From Gemmobacter lutimaris (GTDB taxonomy: Bacteria; Pseudomonadota; Alphaproteobacteria; Rhodobacterales; Rhodobacteraceae): DNA of 64,000 bases. Location: the NCBI RefSeq assembly GCF_003570715.1, contig NZ_QXXQ01000004.1:186001-250000 (forward strand), in the 5' to 3' direction. Within the stretch, counting starts at the first letter, position 1. Each line of letters starts with the position of its first letter. Of this stretch, positions 1 to 9,378 are shown in pieces. Both the position numbers and the translations under genes were made by a program. Below the pieces are notes generated by a model. The model saw nothing but the letters and a program-made list of their open reading frames with translations. It was not told the origin of the DNA and made no database searches.

Positions 1-1
1 C

Positions 2-1126
2 CACCCCGTGCAACAGGCCATGGTCGATCACCACGGCAGCCAGTGCGGCTTCTGCACGCCGGGCTTCATCGCCTCGATGGCCGCCGCCCATGCGCAGGGC
101 CGCAAGGATCATGACGTGGTGCTGGCCGGCAACCTCTGCCGCTGCACCGGCTACGCCCCGATCATCCGCGCCGCCGAGGCCGCCGAAGGCCAGCCACTTC
201 CCGCCTGGCTGGAAGACGACCGTGCTTTCATCTTGGCACAAATATCCTCGGGGGTCCGGGGGCAGACAGCCCCCGGCGCCTTCCGCCCCGTGACGACCGA
301 TGAACTGGCGGACTGGTATGAAACCCACCCCGAGGCCACACTGGTCGCCGGCGCCACCGATGTCGGCCTCTGGGTGACCAAGCAGCTGCGCGACCTGCCT
401 CAGGTCGCCTTCCTGAACGGCATCCCTGAAATGCAGCGCATCGCGCCGCAGGGCGATGCAATCCGCATCGGCGCCGGTGTCACCCTGACCGACCTGCGCG
501 CCGCCATGGCCGGCCCGCATCCGCATTTCGCCGCCATGCTGACCCGTTATGCCTCCGAACAGGTGCGGAACGCCGCGACCATCGGTGGCAACATCGCCAA
601 TGGCTCGCCCATCGGCGATGGCCCGCCCGCGCTGATCGCTCTGGGGGCGCGGCTGCATCTGCGCAAGGGGGCTGCACGGCGCGAGATGGCGCTGGAGGAT
701 TTCTTCCTCGACTACCGCAAGCAGGACCGCCAGCCCAGCGAGTTCGTGGAGGCCATCACCCTTCCCGCCACCGCGCCGGGGCTGCGCTGCTACAAGCTGT
801 CGAAACGCTTCGATCAGGATATTTCGGCGGTGCTTGGCTGTTTCAACCTGACGGTGGAAAACGGCACCATCACCTCGGCGCGCATCGCCTTTGGCGGCAT
901 GGCCGGGATTCCGAAACGGGCGCATGCGGTGGAGGCGGCGCTCACGGGCCAAAGCTGGCCCGCCGCGCGCGCACCCGCGCGCGCCGCTTTCGCGGCGGAT
1001 TTCGTGCCGCTCAGCGATATGCGTGCCAGCGCCGACTATCGGCTGGAGGCCGCGCGCAACATGCTGGATCGCTATATGCTCGACCTCGCGGGCACCCCGG
1101 TCTCGGTGCTGGAGGTGCGGGCATGA
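2..1126 (+). CDS. xdhA: Xanthine dehydrogenase small subunit (FeS/FAD), 5'-truncated by window edge
   Basis: Cytoplasmic subunit that carries the two [2Fe-2S] clusters and FAD of xanthine dehydrogenase and passes electrons from the molybdenum subunit to NAD. The open frame runs off the left edge (His-Pro codons precede the first GTG), so the N-terminal ferredoxin domain is missing. The second FeS motif is visible as CGFCTPGF followed by CRCTGY. The FAD domain shows [14 protein letters not shown] and [15 protein letters not shown]. The segment joining the two domains is encoded by a GC-rich palindromic repeat (229-278) that is kept in frame. The stop overlaps the xdhB start as ATGA, so the two are translationally coupled. 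Family identity is clear. Confidence 0.95.
   Translation, partial: HPVQQAMVDHHGSQCGFCTPGFIASMAAAHAQGRKDHDVVLAGNLCRCTGYAPIIRAAEAAEGQPLPAWLEDDRAFILAQISSGVRGQTAPGAFRPVTTDELADWYETHPEATLVAGATDVGLWVTKQLRDLPQVAFLNGIPEMQRIAPQGDAIRIGAGVTLTDLRAAMAGPHPHFAAMLTRYASEQVRNAATIGGNIANGSPIGDGPPALIALGARLHLRKGAARREMALEDFFLDYRKQDRQPSEFVEAITLPATAPGLRCYKLSKRFDQDISAVLGCFNLTVENGTITSARIAFGGMAGIPKRAHAVEAALTGQSWPAARAPARAAFAADFVPLSDMRASADYRLEAARNMLDRYMLDLAGTPVSVLEVRA
229..278 (+). repeat. Dispersed GC-rich palindromic repeat, copy A, inside xdhA coding sequence
   Basis: An AT-rich head (AAATATCCTC) runs into a G-run, a central CAGAC and a complementary C-run, giving a hairpin GGGGG-CAGACAG-CCCCC. The block AAATATCCTCGGGGG (240-254) recurs exactly, in reverse orientation, in copy B inside xdhB. 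Related intergenic copies are at 37881 and 14305. It is read in frame and encodes residues such as [13 protein letters not shown] in the linker between the FeS and FAD domains. Confidence 0.8.
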
Positions 1127-3543
1127 GCATCGGCAAACTGCTTCCGCATGACGCCGCCGCCCTGCATGTGACCGGGGCCGCGCGCTATACCGATGACATC
1201 CCGCTGCCGGCGGATGCGCTGCATCTGGCCTTTGGCCTGTCGACCTGCGCCCATGGCGCGATCACCGCGATGGACCTCGCGGCGGTGCGCGCCGCGCCGG
1301 GTGTGGTGGCGGTGTTTTCCGCCGGGGACTGGCCCGAGATGCCGGATTGCTCGCCCTCGCTGGGGGACGAGCCGCTGTTGGCCACGGGCGAGGTGCATTA
1401 TGTCGGCCAGCCGGTGTTCCTTGTGGTGGCCGAAAGCCATCTGGCGGCGCGCAAGGCCGCGCGGCTGGGCAAGATCGGCTATGACGAACGCCCGGCGCTG
1501 CTGACGGTCGAGGCCGCGCTGGCGGCGAACAGCCGGTTCGAGGCCGGCCCGGTGGTCTGGGCGCGCGGCGATGCGGCGGCGGCGATCGCCAGGGCGCCGC
1601 AGGTGGTGGAAGGGCAGTTCGAGGTCGGCGGGCAGGAGCATTTCTATCTGGAAGGTCAGGTCGCGGCCGCCCTGCCGCAAGAGGGCGGCGATATGGTCGT
1701 CTATGCCTCCACCCAGCACCCGACCGAGATCCAGCACAAGGTCGCCCATGCCCTGCATCTGCCGATGAGCGCGGTGCGAGTCGAGGTGCGCCGCATGGGC
1801 GGCGGTTTCGGCGGCAAGGAAAGCCAGGGCAATCATCTGGCCATTGCCTGCGCCATGGCGGCGCGCGCCACGGGGCGACCCTGCAAGATGCGCTATGACC
1901 GCGACGACGACATGGTCATCACCGGCAAGCGCCATGATCTGAAGATCGGCTATCGCGCGGGGTTCGATGCGACCGGGCGGATTTTGGGGGTGGAGTTCAC
2001 CCATCTGTTCCGCTGCGGCTGGAGCCAGGATCTGAGCCTTCCGGTCGCCGACCGCGCCATGCTGCATGCGGATAATGCCTATTATCTGGAGAATATCCGC
2101 ATCGAAAGCCACCGGCTGCGCACCAATACCCAGTCGAACACCGCCTATCGCGGGTTTGGCGGGCCGCAGGGCGTGGTCGGGATCGAGCGGGTGGTGGATC
2201 ACGTCGCCCATGCGCTGAAGCTGGACCCGGTCGCGGTGCGGCGGCGGAATTTCTATGCGGAGATGGAGACGGGGGGGCCGTCTGCCCCCCCGCGCCCCCC
2301 CGAGGATATTTCCGGACAGAAAATGACGGCGGGGGCGTTTCGGGCGGAGGCGCCGGGAACGGGGCATCGCTATGGCGGGGCGCATTCGCCGAAGACGCTG
2401 GTGCAGACGACGCCTTACGGGATGCCGGTCGAGGATTTCTGTCTGCGCGCACTGTTGGACGATCTGGAGCGGAGTTCGGATTACGTCGCGCGGCGGGCGG
2501 AGATTGCGCGGTGGAATGAAGGCTCGCGGGTCTTGAAGCGGGGCATCGCGTTGACGCCGGTGAAGTTCGGGATTTCGTTCACGCTGACCTGGCTCAATCA
2601 GGCGGGCGCCCTGGTGCATGTGTATCAGGACGGTTCCATCCGGCTGAACCATGGCGGCACCGAGATGGGGCAGGGCCTGTTCCTCAAGGTCGCGCAGGTG
2701 GCGGCGAGTGTGTTCGGCGTCGATGTGGCGGCGGTGAAGATCACCGCGACGGATACGGCGAAAGTGCCCAATACCTCGGCCACGGCGGCGTCTTCGGGCA
2801 GCGACATGAACGGCATGGCGGCGCAGGCGGCCTGTCTGACGATCCGCGACCGGATGGCGGCGTTCATGGCCGGGAAGTTCGGGGTCGAGCCTGCGCAGGT
2901 GCGGTTCGAGGGCGGCATGGTGCGGGTGGCGGGGGAGGCTTTCCCCTTCGCGCAGGTGGCGGCATGGGCCTATCAGGCGCGCGTCTCGCTATCGGCGACC
3001 GGCTTCTATGCCACACCCAAGCTGCAATGGGACCGGGTGAAGGGGCAGGGGCGGCCGTTCCTTTATTTTGCCTATGGCGCGGCGGTGACCGAGGTGGTGA
3101 TCGACACGCTGACCGGCGAGAACCGCATCCTGCGCGCTGACATCCTGCATGACACCGGCGCCAGCCTGAACCCGGCGATTGATATCGGCCAGGTGGAAGG
3201 CGCCTATGTGCAGGGCGCGGGCTGGTTGACCACCGAGGAACTGGTTTGGGACGGCAAGGGGCGGCTGATGACGCATGCGCCCTCCACCTACAAGATCCCG
3301 GCCTGTTCGGATCGCCCGCCGGTCTTCAACGTGGCGCTGTGGAACCGCCCCAACCGGGAGGAGACGGTGGGCCGCTCCAAGGCGGTGGGCGAGCCGCCCT
3401 TCATGCTGGGGATTTCGGCCTTGATGGCGCTGTCGGATGCGGTGGCGGCCTGTGGCGACGGGTCCGCTTATCCGGCGCTTGATGCGCCCGCCACGGCAGA
3501 GCGGGTGCTGGCGGCGGTGCGGCGGCAGGTGAGCGATGTTTGA
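1123..3543 (+). CDS. xdhB: Xanthine dehydrogenase molybdenum-binding subunit
   Basis: Catalytic large subunit that hydroxylates hypoxanthine and xanthine to urate at a molybdopterin centre. Cofactor and active-site motifs are visible: [36 protein letters not shown] and the C-terminal VGEPPFMLG, which carries the conserved catalytic Glu. At 806 aa it is somewhat longer than the roughly 780 aa I expect for the bacterial subunit. The excess lies around residues 380-410, where a palindromic repeat (2263-2320) is translated into a Gly/Pro-rich segment just before the [10 protein letters not shown] motif. The start overlaps the xdhA stop and the end overlaps the xdhC start by 8 nt. Confidence 0.96.
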   Translation: MSIGKLLPHDAAALHVTGAARYTDDIPLPADALHLAFGLSTCAHGAITAMDLAAVRAAPGVVAVFSAGDWPEMPDCSPSLGDEPLLATGEVHYVGQPVFLVVAESHLAARKAARLGKIGYDERPALLTVEAALAANSRFEAGPVVWARGDAAAAIARAPQVVEGQFEVGGQEHFYLEGQVAAALPQEGGDMVVYASTQHPTEIQHKVAHALHLPMSAVRVEVRRMGGGFGGKESQGNHLAIACAMAARATGRPCKMRYDRDDDMVITGKRHDLKIGYRAGFDATGRILGVEFTHLFRCGWSQDLSLPVADRAMLHADNAYYLENIRIESHRLRTNTQSNTAYRGFGGPQGVVGIERVVDHVAHALKLDPVAVRRRNFYAEMETGGPSAPPRPPEDISGQKMTAGAFRAEAPGTGHRYGGAHSPKTLVQTTPYGMPVEDFCLRALLDDLERSSDYVARRAEIARWNEGSRVLKRGIALTPVKFGISFTLTWLNQAGALVHVYQDGSIRLNHGGTEMGQGLFLKVAQVAASVFGVDVAAVKITATDTAKVPNTSATAASSGSDMNGMAAQAACLTIRDRMAAFMAGKFGVEPAQVRFEGGMVRVAGEAFPFAQVAAWAYQARVSLSATGFYATPKLQWDRVKGQGRPFLYFAYGAAVTEVVIDTLTGENRILRADILHDTGASLNPAIDIGQVEGAYVQGAGWLTTEELVWDGKGRLMTHAPSTYKIPACSDRPPVFNVALWNRPNREETVGRSKAVGEPPFMLGISALMALSDAVAACGDGSAYPALDAPATAERVLAAVRRQVSDV
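2263..2320 (-). repeat. Dispersed GC-rich palindromic repeat, copy B (inverted), inside xdhB
   Basis: On the minus strand this reads AAATATCCTCGGGGG, then a G-run, CAGAC and a C-run, matching copy A in xdhA nearly base for base. It lies on the opposite strand relative to the gene and is translated as a Gly/Pro-rich loop ([14 protein letters not shown]) within the XdhB frame. The long G and C runs suggest a strong hairpin in the mRNA. Confidence 0.8.
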
Positions 3544-4474
3544 CCGCGCGGCGCTTCAGGCGGCTCTGGCCGTGCAGGGAACTGTGGTGCGGGTGGTCAT
3601 CGCCGAGGTGAAGGGCTCCAGCCCGCGCGAGATTGGCGCCGCGATGCTGGTCTGGCACGGCGGGCAGGCGGGCACCATTGGCGGCGGCGCGCTGGAACAT
3701 CTGGCGACCGGCATTGCCATGAACATGCTGGCGGGGGAGGAAGCGCGGCGCTTCGGCCGCTGGCCGCTGGGGCCTGCCATCGGCCAGTGCTGCGGCGGCG
3801 CGGTGGCGCTTTTGTTCGAGCGCTTCACGCAGAGCGAGGCCTTGCCCGAGGGTGTCTTTGTTCGCCCGGTTATGGCGGAAACGGCGATGCCGCTGGCGGT
3901 GAAGCGGCTGCTGGCGGCGCAGCGTGGCAGCGGGGTGAAACCCGCGCCGCAACTGGTGCAGGGCTGGTTTGTCGAGCCGGTGGCGGTTGCTGCACGGCCG
4001 CTGTGGATATGGGGCGCCGGGCATGTCGGGAGGGCACTGGTGTCGGTTCTGGCGCCGCTGCCCGATCTGGCGATCACCTGGGTCGATACCGCGCCCGAGC
4101 GTTTTCCGTCCATGATCTCCGAAAGGGTGACCGCAGTGCCTGTGGCCGATCCTGCGCTGCTTGTCACCCATGCCCCGCGCGACGCGGCGCATCTGGTGCT
4201 GACTTATTCGCATGCGCTGGATCTGGAACTGTGTCACCGCATTCTGGCGCATGGTTTCGCTTCGCTCGGCGTGATCGGATCAGCGACGAAAGCGGCGCGA
4301 TTCCGGGCACGGCTGCACGATCTGGGGCATTCGCATACGGAAATTCAACGGATTGCCTGTCCGATAGGCGACAAGAGCCTTGGCAAGCATCCGCAAGCCA
4401 TAGCAATAGGCATGGCAAGCGCGCTGCTGAAAGGCGCCGGGGAACAGGGAAAGCGCAGGGGGATGGCGGGATGA
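3536..4474 (+). CDS. xdhC: Xanthine dehydrogenase accessory protein XdhC (MoCo sulfuration/insertion)
   Basis: Molybdenum-cofactor binding chaperone of the XdhC/CoxI family that supports sulfuration and insertion of MoCo into XdhB. N-terminal family motifs are VKGSSPREIGAAMLVW, GTIGGGALEH and IGQCCGGAV, whose Cys pair is typical. The C-terminal half is a Rossmann-like domain with IWGAGHVGRALV. The length, 312 aa, is normal. It overlaps xdhB by 8 nt and the next ABC gene by ATGA, so all four are probably one transcript. This ties purine oxidation to the importer downstream. Confidence 0.93.
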   Translation: MFDRAALQAALAVQGTVVRVVIAEVKGSSPREIGAAMLVWHGGQAGTIGGGALEHLATGIAMNMLAGEEARRFGRWPLGPAIGQCCGGAVALLFERFTQSEALPEGVFVRPVMAETAMPLAVKRLLAAQRGSGVKPAPQLVQGWFVEPVAVAARPLWIWGAGHVGRALVSVLAPLPDLAITWVDTAPERFPSMISERVTAVPVADPALLVTHAPRDAAHLVLTYSHALDLELCHRILAHGFASLGVIGSATKAARFRARLHDLGHSHTEIQRIACPIGDKSLGKHPQAIAIGMASALLKGAGEQGKRRGMAG

Positions 4475-6012
4475 CGGCAGCTGAAACCGGCGCGGGCGAT
4501 CTGCTGCGCATCGAGGGCGTGACCAAGGCCTATCCCGGTGTTGTCGCCAACAGCGATGTGAGCTTCGCCATCGCCCAAGGCGAGGTCCATGCGCTTCTGG
4601 GAGAGAATGGCGCGGGGAAATCCACGCTGGTCAAGATGATCTACGGGCTGGTGAAGCCGGATGCGGGGCGGATGATCTGGCGCGGGGCGCCGTTTGCGCC
4701 CTCGCAGCCCAGTGCGGCACGATCCTCGGGCATTGCCATGGTATTCCAGCATTTTTCGCTGTTCGAGGCGCTGAACGTGGCGGAAAATGTGGCGCTGGGC
4801 ATGGAAACTCCGCCGCCGATGCGGGAGTTGGCCGCGCGCATTCGCGCGGTCAGCGAGGAATATGGCCTGCCGCTCGACCCGTCGCGCATGGTGGGCGACC
4901 TTTCGGCGGGTGAGCGGCAGCGCGTCGAGATCATCCGCTGCCTGCTGCAATCGCCGAAGCTGCTGATCATGGATGAGCCGACCAGCGTGCTGACGCCGCA
5001 GGAGGTTGAGATCCTGTTCCAGACCCTGCGGCAATTGCGGTCCGAGGGCACCTCGATCCTTTATATCTCGCACAAGCTTGAGGAAATCCGAACGCTTTGC
5101 GACCGGGCGACGGTGCTGCGGCGGGGCAAGGTGGTGGGCGCCTGCATCCCGCGCGACAGCACGGCGCGCGAAATGGCCGAGATGATGGTGGGCACGACAC
5201 TGACCCCGCCGGAACGGCGCGCGACGGAAAAGGGCGAAGTGGCGCTGGGCGTCAGCGACTTGTCGGTCGCCTCGCCCATCCCTTTCGGCACCAGCCTGAA
5301 AGCGATCAGCTTCACCGTGGCGCGGGGCGAGGTGCTGGGCATCGCCGGGGTTGCAGGCAACGGGCAGGACGAATTGCTGCTGGCGCTGAACGGCGAATTG
5401 CGGGTGGCACCGGACCGGGTGCGCATTCATGGCAAGTCGGTCGGGGATCTTGGACCGACGGACCGGCGTCGGGCGGGGCTGGTTTCCGCCCCCGAGGAAC
5501 GGCTGGGCCATGCGGCGGCGCCCAACATGACGCTGACGGAAAATGCGCTGTTGTCGGGCGCGGTGCGGCAGGGGCTGACGGCACGCGGTTTCATCGACTG
5601 GCGCGGGACCGAGGCTTTCGCCGAAAAGATCATCGAAAGCTTCGATGTGCGCACCCCCGGCACCCATGTCGCGGCGCGGGCGCTGTCGGGCGGGAACCTG
5701 CAAAAGTTCGTCGTCGGGCGGGAGTTGCTGCAAAGCCCCGAGGTCATTGTGATCAACCAGCCCACCTGGGGGGTGGATGCGGCGGCGGCGGCGGCGATCC
5801 GGCAGGCGATCCTTGATTGTGCCGCAGGCGGCGCGGCGGTGGTGGTGATCAGTCAGGATCTGGATGAACTGCTGGAAATCGCAGACAGTTTCGCGGCTCT
5901 GAACGAGGGGCGGCTGACGAAGCCGCGCCCGGTGCAGGGCCTGACCATCGACGAGATCGGCCTGATGATGGGCGGCGCGCACGGGATGGAGGTGGCGCAT
6001 CATGCGGGCTGA
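4471..6012 (+). CDS. BMP-family nucleoside/purine ABC transporter, ATP-binding protein
   Basis: Double-cassette ATPase of about 513 aa, energising import of nucleosides or purine bases together with the two permeases downstream. The first cassette has Walker A GENGAGKST (about residues 44-52), signature LSAGERQRVEI and Walker B LLIMDEPTS. The second cassette is degenerate at Walker A (GVAGNGQDELLLALNG) but keeps LSGGNLQKFVVGREL, as usual in the YufO/NupA-like subfamily. The start at 4471 overlaps the xdhC stop (ATGA), and the open frame upstream of it is a shadow of xdhC. The exact substrate is inferred from the xdh context. Confidence 0.93.
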   Translation: MTAAETGAGDLLRIEGVTKAYPGVVANSDVSFAIAQGEVHALLGENGAGKSTLVKMIYGLVKPDAGRMIWRGAPFAPSQPSAARSSGIAMVFQHFSLFEALNVAENVALGMETPPPMRELAARIRAVSEEYGLPLDPSRMVGDLSAGERQRVEIIRCLLQSPKLLIMDEPTSVLTPQEVEILFQTLRQLRSEGTSILYISHKLEEIRTLCDRATVLRRGKVVGACIPRDSTAREMAEMMVGTTLTPPERRATEKGEVALGVSDLSVASPIPFGTSLKAISFTVARGEVLGIAGVAGNGQDELLLALNGELRVAPDRVRIHGKSVGDLGPTDRRRAGLVSAPEERLGHAAAPNMTLTENALLSGAVRQGLTARGFIDWRGTEAFAEKIIESFDVRTPGTHVAARALSGGNLQKFVVGRELLQSPEVIVINQPTWGVDAAAAAAIRQAILDCAAGGAAVVVISQDLDELLEIADSFAALNEGRLTKPRPVQGLTIDEIGLMMGGAHGMEVAHHAG

Positions 6013-6018
6013 GAGCGG

Positions 6019-6064
6019 GCAATTTTCTTGCAAGAAAATTGCAAATTCCTTCGAAGGAATTTGC
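6019..6064 (+). repeat. Two back-to-back perfect 24-bp palindromes between ABC ATPase and permease genes
   Basis: Palindrome 1 spans 6019-6042, with half-site GCAATTTTCTTG followed by its exact complement. Palindrome 2 spans 6041-6064, with half-site GCAAATTCCTTC followed by its exact complement. They share the GC at 6041-6042. The AT-rich block contrasts sharply with its GC-rich surroundings and fills most of the 72-nt gap. In RNA it could form two adjacent hairpins. There is no U-tract, so a simple terminator is unlikely. Confidence 0.9.
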
Positions 6065-6084
6065 GCGGGCGTGGAGGGCGGCGC

Positions 6085-7167
6085 ATGCTGAAGCTGGAGA
6101 AGCGGCCGACGCCTTCTGTGTTCTGGGGGCGGGCCACGCCGGTTCTGGCGGTGGCGCTGACCATGGTGGCGGGCAGCCTGATGTTCGCGGCTTTGGGCAA
6201 GAACCCGTTCGAGGCGATCCGCACGATCTTCTGGGATCCGCTGTTCGGCGAATTCGCCTGGTATTTGCGCGGGCAGCTTCTGGTGAAGGCGGGGCCGCTG
6301 ATCCTGATTGCGGTGGGGCTGAGCCTCGGGTTCCGGGCCGGGATCTGGAACATCGGCGCCGAAGGCCAGTATATCATGGGCGCGATCTGCGGCGCGGCGG
6401 TGGGGCTTGCGGCCTATCCGACCGAAAGTCGGCTGATTTTCCCGGTGATGGTGCTGGCGGGGGCCTTTGGCGGCTGGGTCTGGGCGATGATTCCGGCCAT
6501 CCTGAAGACAAGGTTCAATACCAACGAGATCCTTGTCTCGCTGATGCTGGTCTATGTGGCGGAAACCGTGCTGGCCATGGCTTCCACCGGCTTTCTGCGT
6601 AACCCCGATGGTGCGGGCTTCCCTGGCAGCCGCAATTTCAGCAGCTATCCGGCTGCGGCCAACCCGGAACTGCTTGCGGGCACTGGTCTGCACTGGGGCG
6701 GGGTCGCGGCGCTGGGGGCCGTTGTTGCGGCCTATGTGTTGTTGCAGCGTCATATCCTTGGCTTCCAGATCAAGCTGGCCGGGCAGGCCCCGCGTGCCGC
6801 GCGTTTTGCGGGTGTCAGCCCGAACCGTCTTGTCGTCATGTGTCTGGGCATAGCCGGGGCGCTGGCCGGTCTTGCGGGCATGTTCGAGGTCACCGGCCCG
6901 GCCGGGCAGATCAGCATCGACTTCAATTCGAACTACGGCTTCACCGCGATCATCGTGGCCTTCCTTGGCCGGCTGAACCCGGTGGGGATCCTGTTCGCGG
7001 GGCTGTTGATGGCGCTGACCTATATCGGCGGCGAGATGGCCTCGACCAATCTGGGCCTGCCCTCGGCGGCCATTCAGGCGTTTCAGGGGATGTTGCTGTT
7101 CTTCCTGCTGGCCTGTGACCTCTTGACCAATTTCCGTATCGTTCCCGCCCGCAAGGAGGTGCGCTGA
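6085..7167 (+). CDS. BMP-family nucleoside ABC transporter, permease 1
   Basis: Integral membrane permease (360 aa) of the branched-chain/BMP permease superfamily that forms half of the nucleoside channel. Many hydrophobic helices are visible, and the EAA-like family segments GFRAGIWNIGAEGQYIMGA and FNTNEILVSLMLVYVAE are present. The start is set at ATG 6085, preceded by a GGAGG-type ribosome site (6072-6077). An in-frame TTG further upstream lies inside the palindromes and is unlikely. The stop overlaps the next permease start by one base. Confidence 0.92.
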   Translation: MLKLEKRPTPSVFWGRATPVLAVALTMVAGSLMFAALGKNPFEAIRTIFWDPLFGEFAWYLRGQLLVKAGPLILIAVGLSLGFRAGIWNIGAEGQYIMGAICGAAVGLAAYPTESRLIFPVMVLAGAFGGWVWAMIPAILKTRFNTNEILVSLMLVYVAETVLAMASTGFLRNPDGAGFPGSRNFSSYPAAANPELLAGTGLHWGGVAALGAVVAAYVLLQRHILGFQIKLAGQAPRAARFAGVSPNRLVVMCLGIAGALAGLAGMFEVTGPAGQISIDFNSNYGFTAIIVAFLGRLNPVGILFAGLLMALTYIGGEMASTNLGLPSAAIQAFQGMLLFFLLACDLLTNFRIVPARKEVR

Positions 7168-8096
7168 TGTTCGGAGGTATTGATCCGGCCCTGCTGATCG
7201 CTTCGTTGATGGTGGCCTCCGTGCCGATTCTGCTGGCGGCGATCGGTGAACTGGTGGTGGAGAAGGCGGGCGTTCTGAACCTCGGTGTCGAGGGGATGAT
7301 GATCATGGGCGCGGTCTGCGGCTTCATCACCGCCGTCGTCACCGGCAGCCCGGCGCTGGGTTTTCTGGGCGGTGCGGCGGGCGGCGCGGGGCTGAGCCTG
7401 CTGTTTGCGCTGCTGACGCAGGTGATGCAGGCCAATCAGGTGGCCTCGGGCCTTGCGCTGACGCTGTTCGGGCTGGGGCTGTCGTCGCTCTTGGGGCAGG
7501 GCTATGTGGGGATCAAGCCGCCCCATACCGGGGTTGTGCCCTTCGGTCCGCTGGCCGACATTCCGTTCTTCGGCAAAGTGATCTTCGGCCACGACCCGCT
7601 GGTCTATCTGTCGGTTCTGGCCGTCGCTGCGGTCTGGGCTTTCCTGCGCCATGCACGCGGCGGGCTGATCCTGCGCGCGGTGGGCGAAAGCCATGAGGCG
7701 GCGCACGCGCTGGGCTACAAGGTGCGGCGCATCCGGGTGCTGGCCATCCTGTTCGGCGGCGCCATGGCCGGTCTGGGCGGCGCCTATGTCAGCCTTGTGC
7801 GCGTGCCGCAATGGACGGACGGCATCACCGCAGGCGCGGGCTGGATTGCGCTGGCCATCGTGGTTTTCGCAAGCTGGCGTCCGTGGCGCGTGTTGCTGGG
7901 AGCCTGGTTGTTCGGCGGCATCACGGTCTTGCAACTCAACCTTCAGGCGGCGGGTTCAGGCATTCCGGTCGAATACTTGTCGATGTCGCCTTATCTGATA
8001 ACCATTCTCGTGCTGGTCATCATGTCCTCGGGCCGGGGCCGGGCGGCGCTGAACGCGCCGGCGAGCCTTGGCCAGAATTTCCATGCCGCGCGCTGA
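7167..8096 (+). CDS. BMP-family nucleoside ABC transporter, permease 2
   Basis: Second permease subunit (309 aa), pairing with the preceding gene to form the inner-membrane channel. It is almost entirely hydrophobic and carries the family segment KAGVLNLGVEGMMIMGAV near the N-terminus and LRAVGESHEAAHALGYKV in the cytoplasmic coupling loop. It overlaps permease 1 by one base (TGATG). The four transporter genes lie in the order ATPase, permease, permease, binding protein, directly after xdhC. This supports purine or nucleoside import as the role. Confidence 0.92.
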   Translation: MFGGIDPALLIASLMVASVPILLAAIGELVVEKAGVLNLGVEGMMIMGAVCGFITAVVTGSPALGFLGGAAGGAGLSLLFALLTQVMQANQVASGLALTLFGLGLSSLLGQGYVGIKPPHTGVVPFGPLADIPFFGKVIFGHDPLVYLSVLAVAAVWAFLRHARGGLILRAVGESHEAAHALGYKVRRIRVLAILFGGAMAGLGGAYVSLVRVPQWTDGITAGAGWIALAIVVFASWRPWRVLLGAWLFGGITVLQLNLQAAGSGIPVEYLSMSPYLITILVLVIMSSGRGRAALNAPASLGQNFHAAR

Positions 8097-8148
8097 GCCG
8101 GCCACGATCAACCCGGGCGCAATGCCCGATGCTACAGGGAGCAACCGA

Positions 8149-9234
8149 ATGAACCGCAGACATCTTCTTGCCACGGCGGCGCTGGGCCTTTCGCTGGCCT
8201 TCGGCGGCGCGGCCTCCGCCCAAGACAAGACCAAGGCCTGCTTCGTCTATGTCGGCCCGATCGGCGATGGCGGTTGGACCTACCAGCACCATCAGGGTGC
8301 GCTGGACGTGCAGAAAGCCTTTGGCGACAAGGTCGAGATTGCATGGCAGGAAAACGTGCCGGAAGGCGCGGATGCCGAACGGGTGCTGACCCAGATGGCC
8401 TTGGGCGGCTGCGACATCATCTTCACCACCTCGTTCGGTTACATGGACCCGACGAATGCGGTGGCGAAGAAATTCCCGAACGTGAAGTTTGAACATGCCA
8501 CTGGCTTCAAGCGGGAATCGCCCAATGTCTCGACCTATAACGCGCGTTTCTATGAAGGTCGCGCCGTGCAGGGCACCATCGCCGGCCGTATGACCAAGAC
8601 CAACAAGATCGGCTATATCGGCTCGTTCCCGATCCCCGAAGTGATCATGGGCATCAACAGCTATTACCTGCATGCCAAGAAGGTGAACCCGGATGTCGAA
8701 CTGACGGTGGTCTGGGCCTTTACCTGGTTCGACCCGGCGAAAGAGGCCGATGCCGCCAAGGCGATGATCGAACAGGGCGTGGACGTGATTGCCAGCCATA
8801 CCGATTCCACCGCCCCGCTGGCCGAGGCTGCCAAGGCGGGCGGCAAGGTCATCGGTTTCGGTCAGGCGTCGGACATGGCGGAATACAAGCCCAGCCCGCG
8901 CGTCTCGTCGATCATCGACAACTGGGGTCCGTATTATGTGAAGCGCGTCGGTGCGCTGATGGATGGCAGCTATGAACAGGCCGATGCCTGGGAAGGCATC
9001 TCGGGCGGTGAAGTGCTGATCGGCGAAATCACCGATGCGATCCCGGCCGAGGTGAAGGCCGAGGCCGAAAAGATCCGCGACGACATCGCGGCGGGCACCT
9101 ATCACCCCTTCACCGGCCCGATCAACAAGCAGGACGGTTCGGCCTGGCTGGCCGAAGGCCAGACCGCGCCGGACGGCGATCTGCTGGGCATGGGCTTCTA
9201 TGTGGAAGGCATCAAGGGCGACATTCCGAAGTAA
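8149..9234 (+). CDS. BMP-family periplasmic substrate-binding protein (nucleoside/purine)
   Basis: Periplasmic binding protein (361 aa) of the basic membrane protein/PnrA-like family that delivers substrate to the two permeases. It has an N-terminal signal sequence with an Arg pair and cleavage near AASAQD; no lipobox is seen. Family motifs are GPIGDGGWTYQHHQGA and, in the ligand fold, TTSFGYMDP and GFGQASDMAEY. The start at 8149 is preceded by a GGGA-type site, and the open frame extends further upstream without support. It ends at a strong intrinsic terminator (9264-9291), which closes the xdh-transporter transcription unit. Confidence 0.93.
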   Translation: MNRRHLLATAALGLSLAFGGAASAQDKTKACFVYVGPIGDGGWTYQHHQGALDVQKAFGDKVEIAWQENVPEGADAERVLTQMALGGCDIIFTTSFGYMDPTNAVAKKFPNVKFEHATGFKRESPNVSTYNARFYEGRAVQGTIAGRMTKTNKIGYIGSFPIPEVIMGINSYYLHAKKVNPDVELTVVWAFTWFDPAKEADAAKAMIEQGVDVIASHTDSTAPLAEAAKAGGKVIGFGQASDMAEYKPSPRVSSIIDNWGPYYVKRVGALMDGSYEQADAWEGISGGEVLIGEITDAIPAEVKAEAEKIRDDIAAGTYHPFTGPINKQDGSAWLAEGQTAPDGDLLGMGFYVEGIKGDIPK

Positions 9235-9263
9235 TCGGGGCACCCTGCGACGAAACGACCCGG

Positions 9264-9291
9264 AAAGGCCCGCCGTTCTGGCGGGCCTTTT
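9264..9291 (+). terminator. Intrinsic terminator after the ABC importer
   Basis: AAAGGCCCGCC, loop GTTCT, then GGCGGGCCTTTT. The 11-bp stem and T-run lie 30 nt after the binding-protein stop. Confidence 0.9.
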
Positions 9292-9320
9292 GCTTGGTGT
9301 TCTGCATTTTTCATTTGTCA

Positions 9321-9344
9321 AATTCATATATGATTATATGTTGT
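9321..9344 (+). promoter_or_regulatory. AT-rich operator-like inverted repeat upstream of sqr
   Basis: CATATA-TGAT-TATATG (9325-9340) is a perfect inverted repeat, preceded by ATT (giving ATTCATATATGATTAT), 39 nt before the sqr start. ArsR-family sulfide sensors (SqrR/BigR) bind AT-rich palindromes at sqr promoters. The SqrR pattern as I recall it (ATTC-N8-GAAT) is only half matched here. No such regulator gene lies in the window. Confidence 0.5.
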
Positions 9345-9378
9345 ATGCGCCAGCATGCAATTCGGGAGGAAGTCAAGC

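Noticed and set aside
6028-6084. Upstream TTG start for permease 1
   Set aside because: Would translate through both palindromes and lacks a ribosome site, whereas ATG 6085 has GGAGG.
4345-6753. Long minus-strand open frame across the ABC ATPase and permease genes
   Set aside because: Spans two real plus-strand genes and the palindromes; low-complexity Arg/His/Gln-rich translation.
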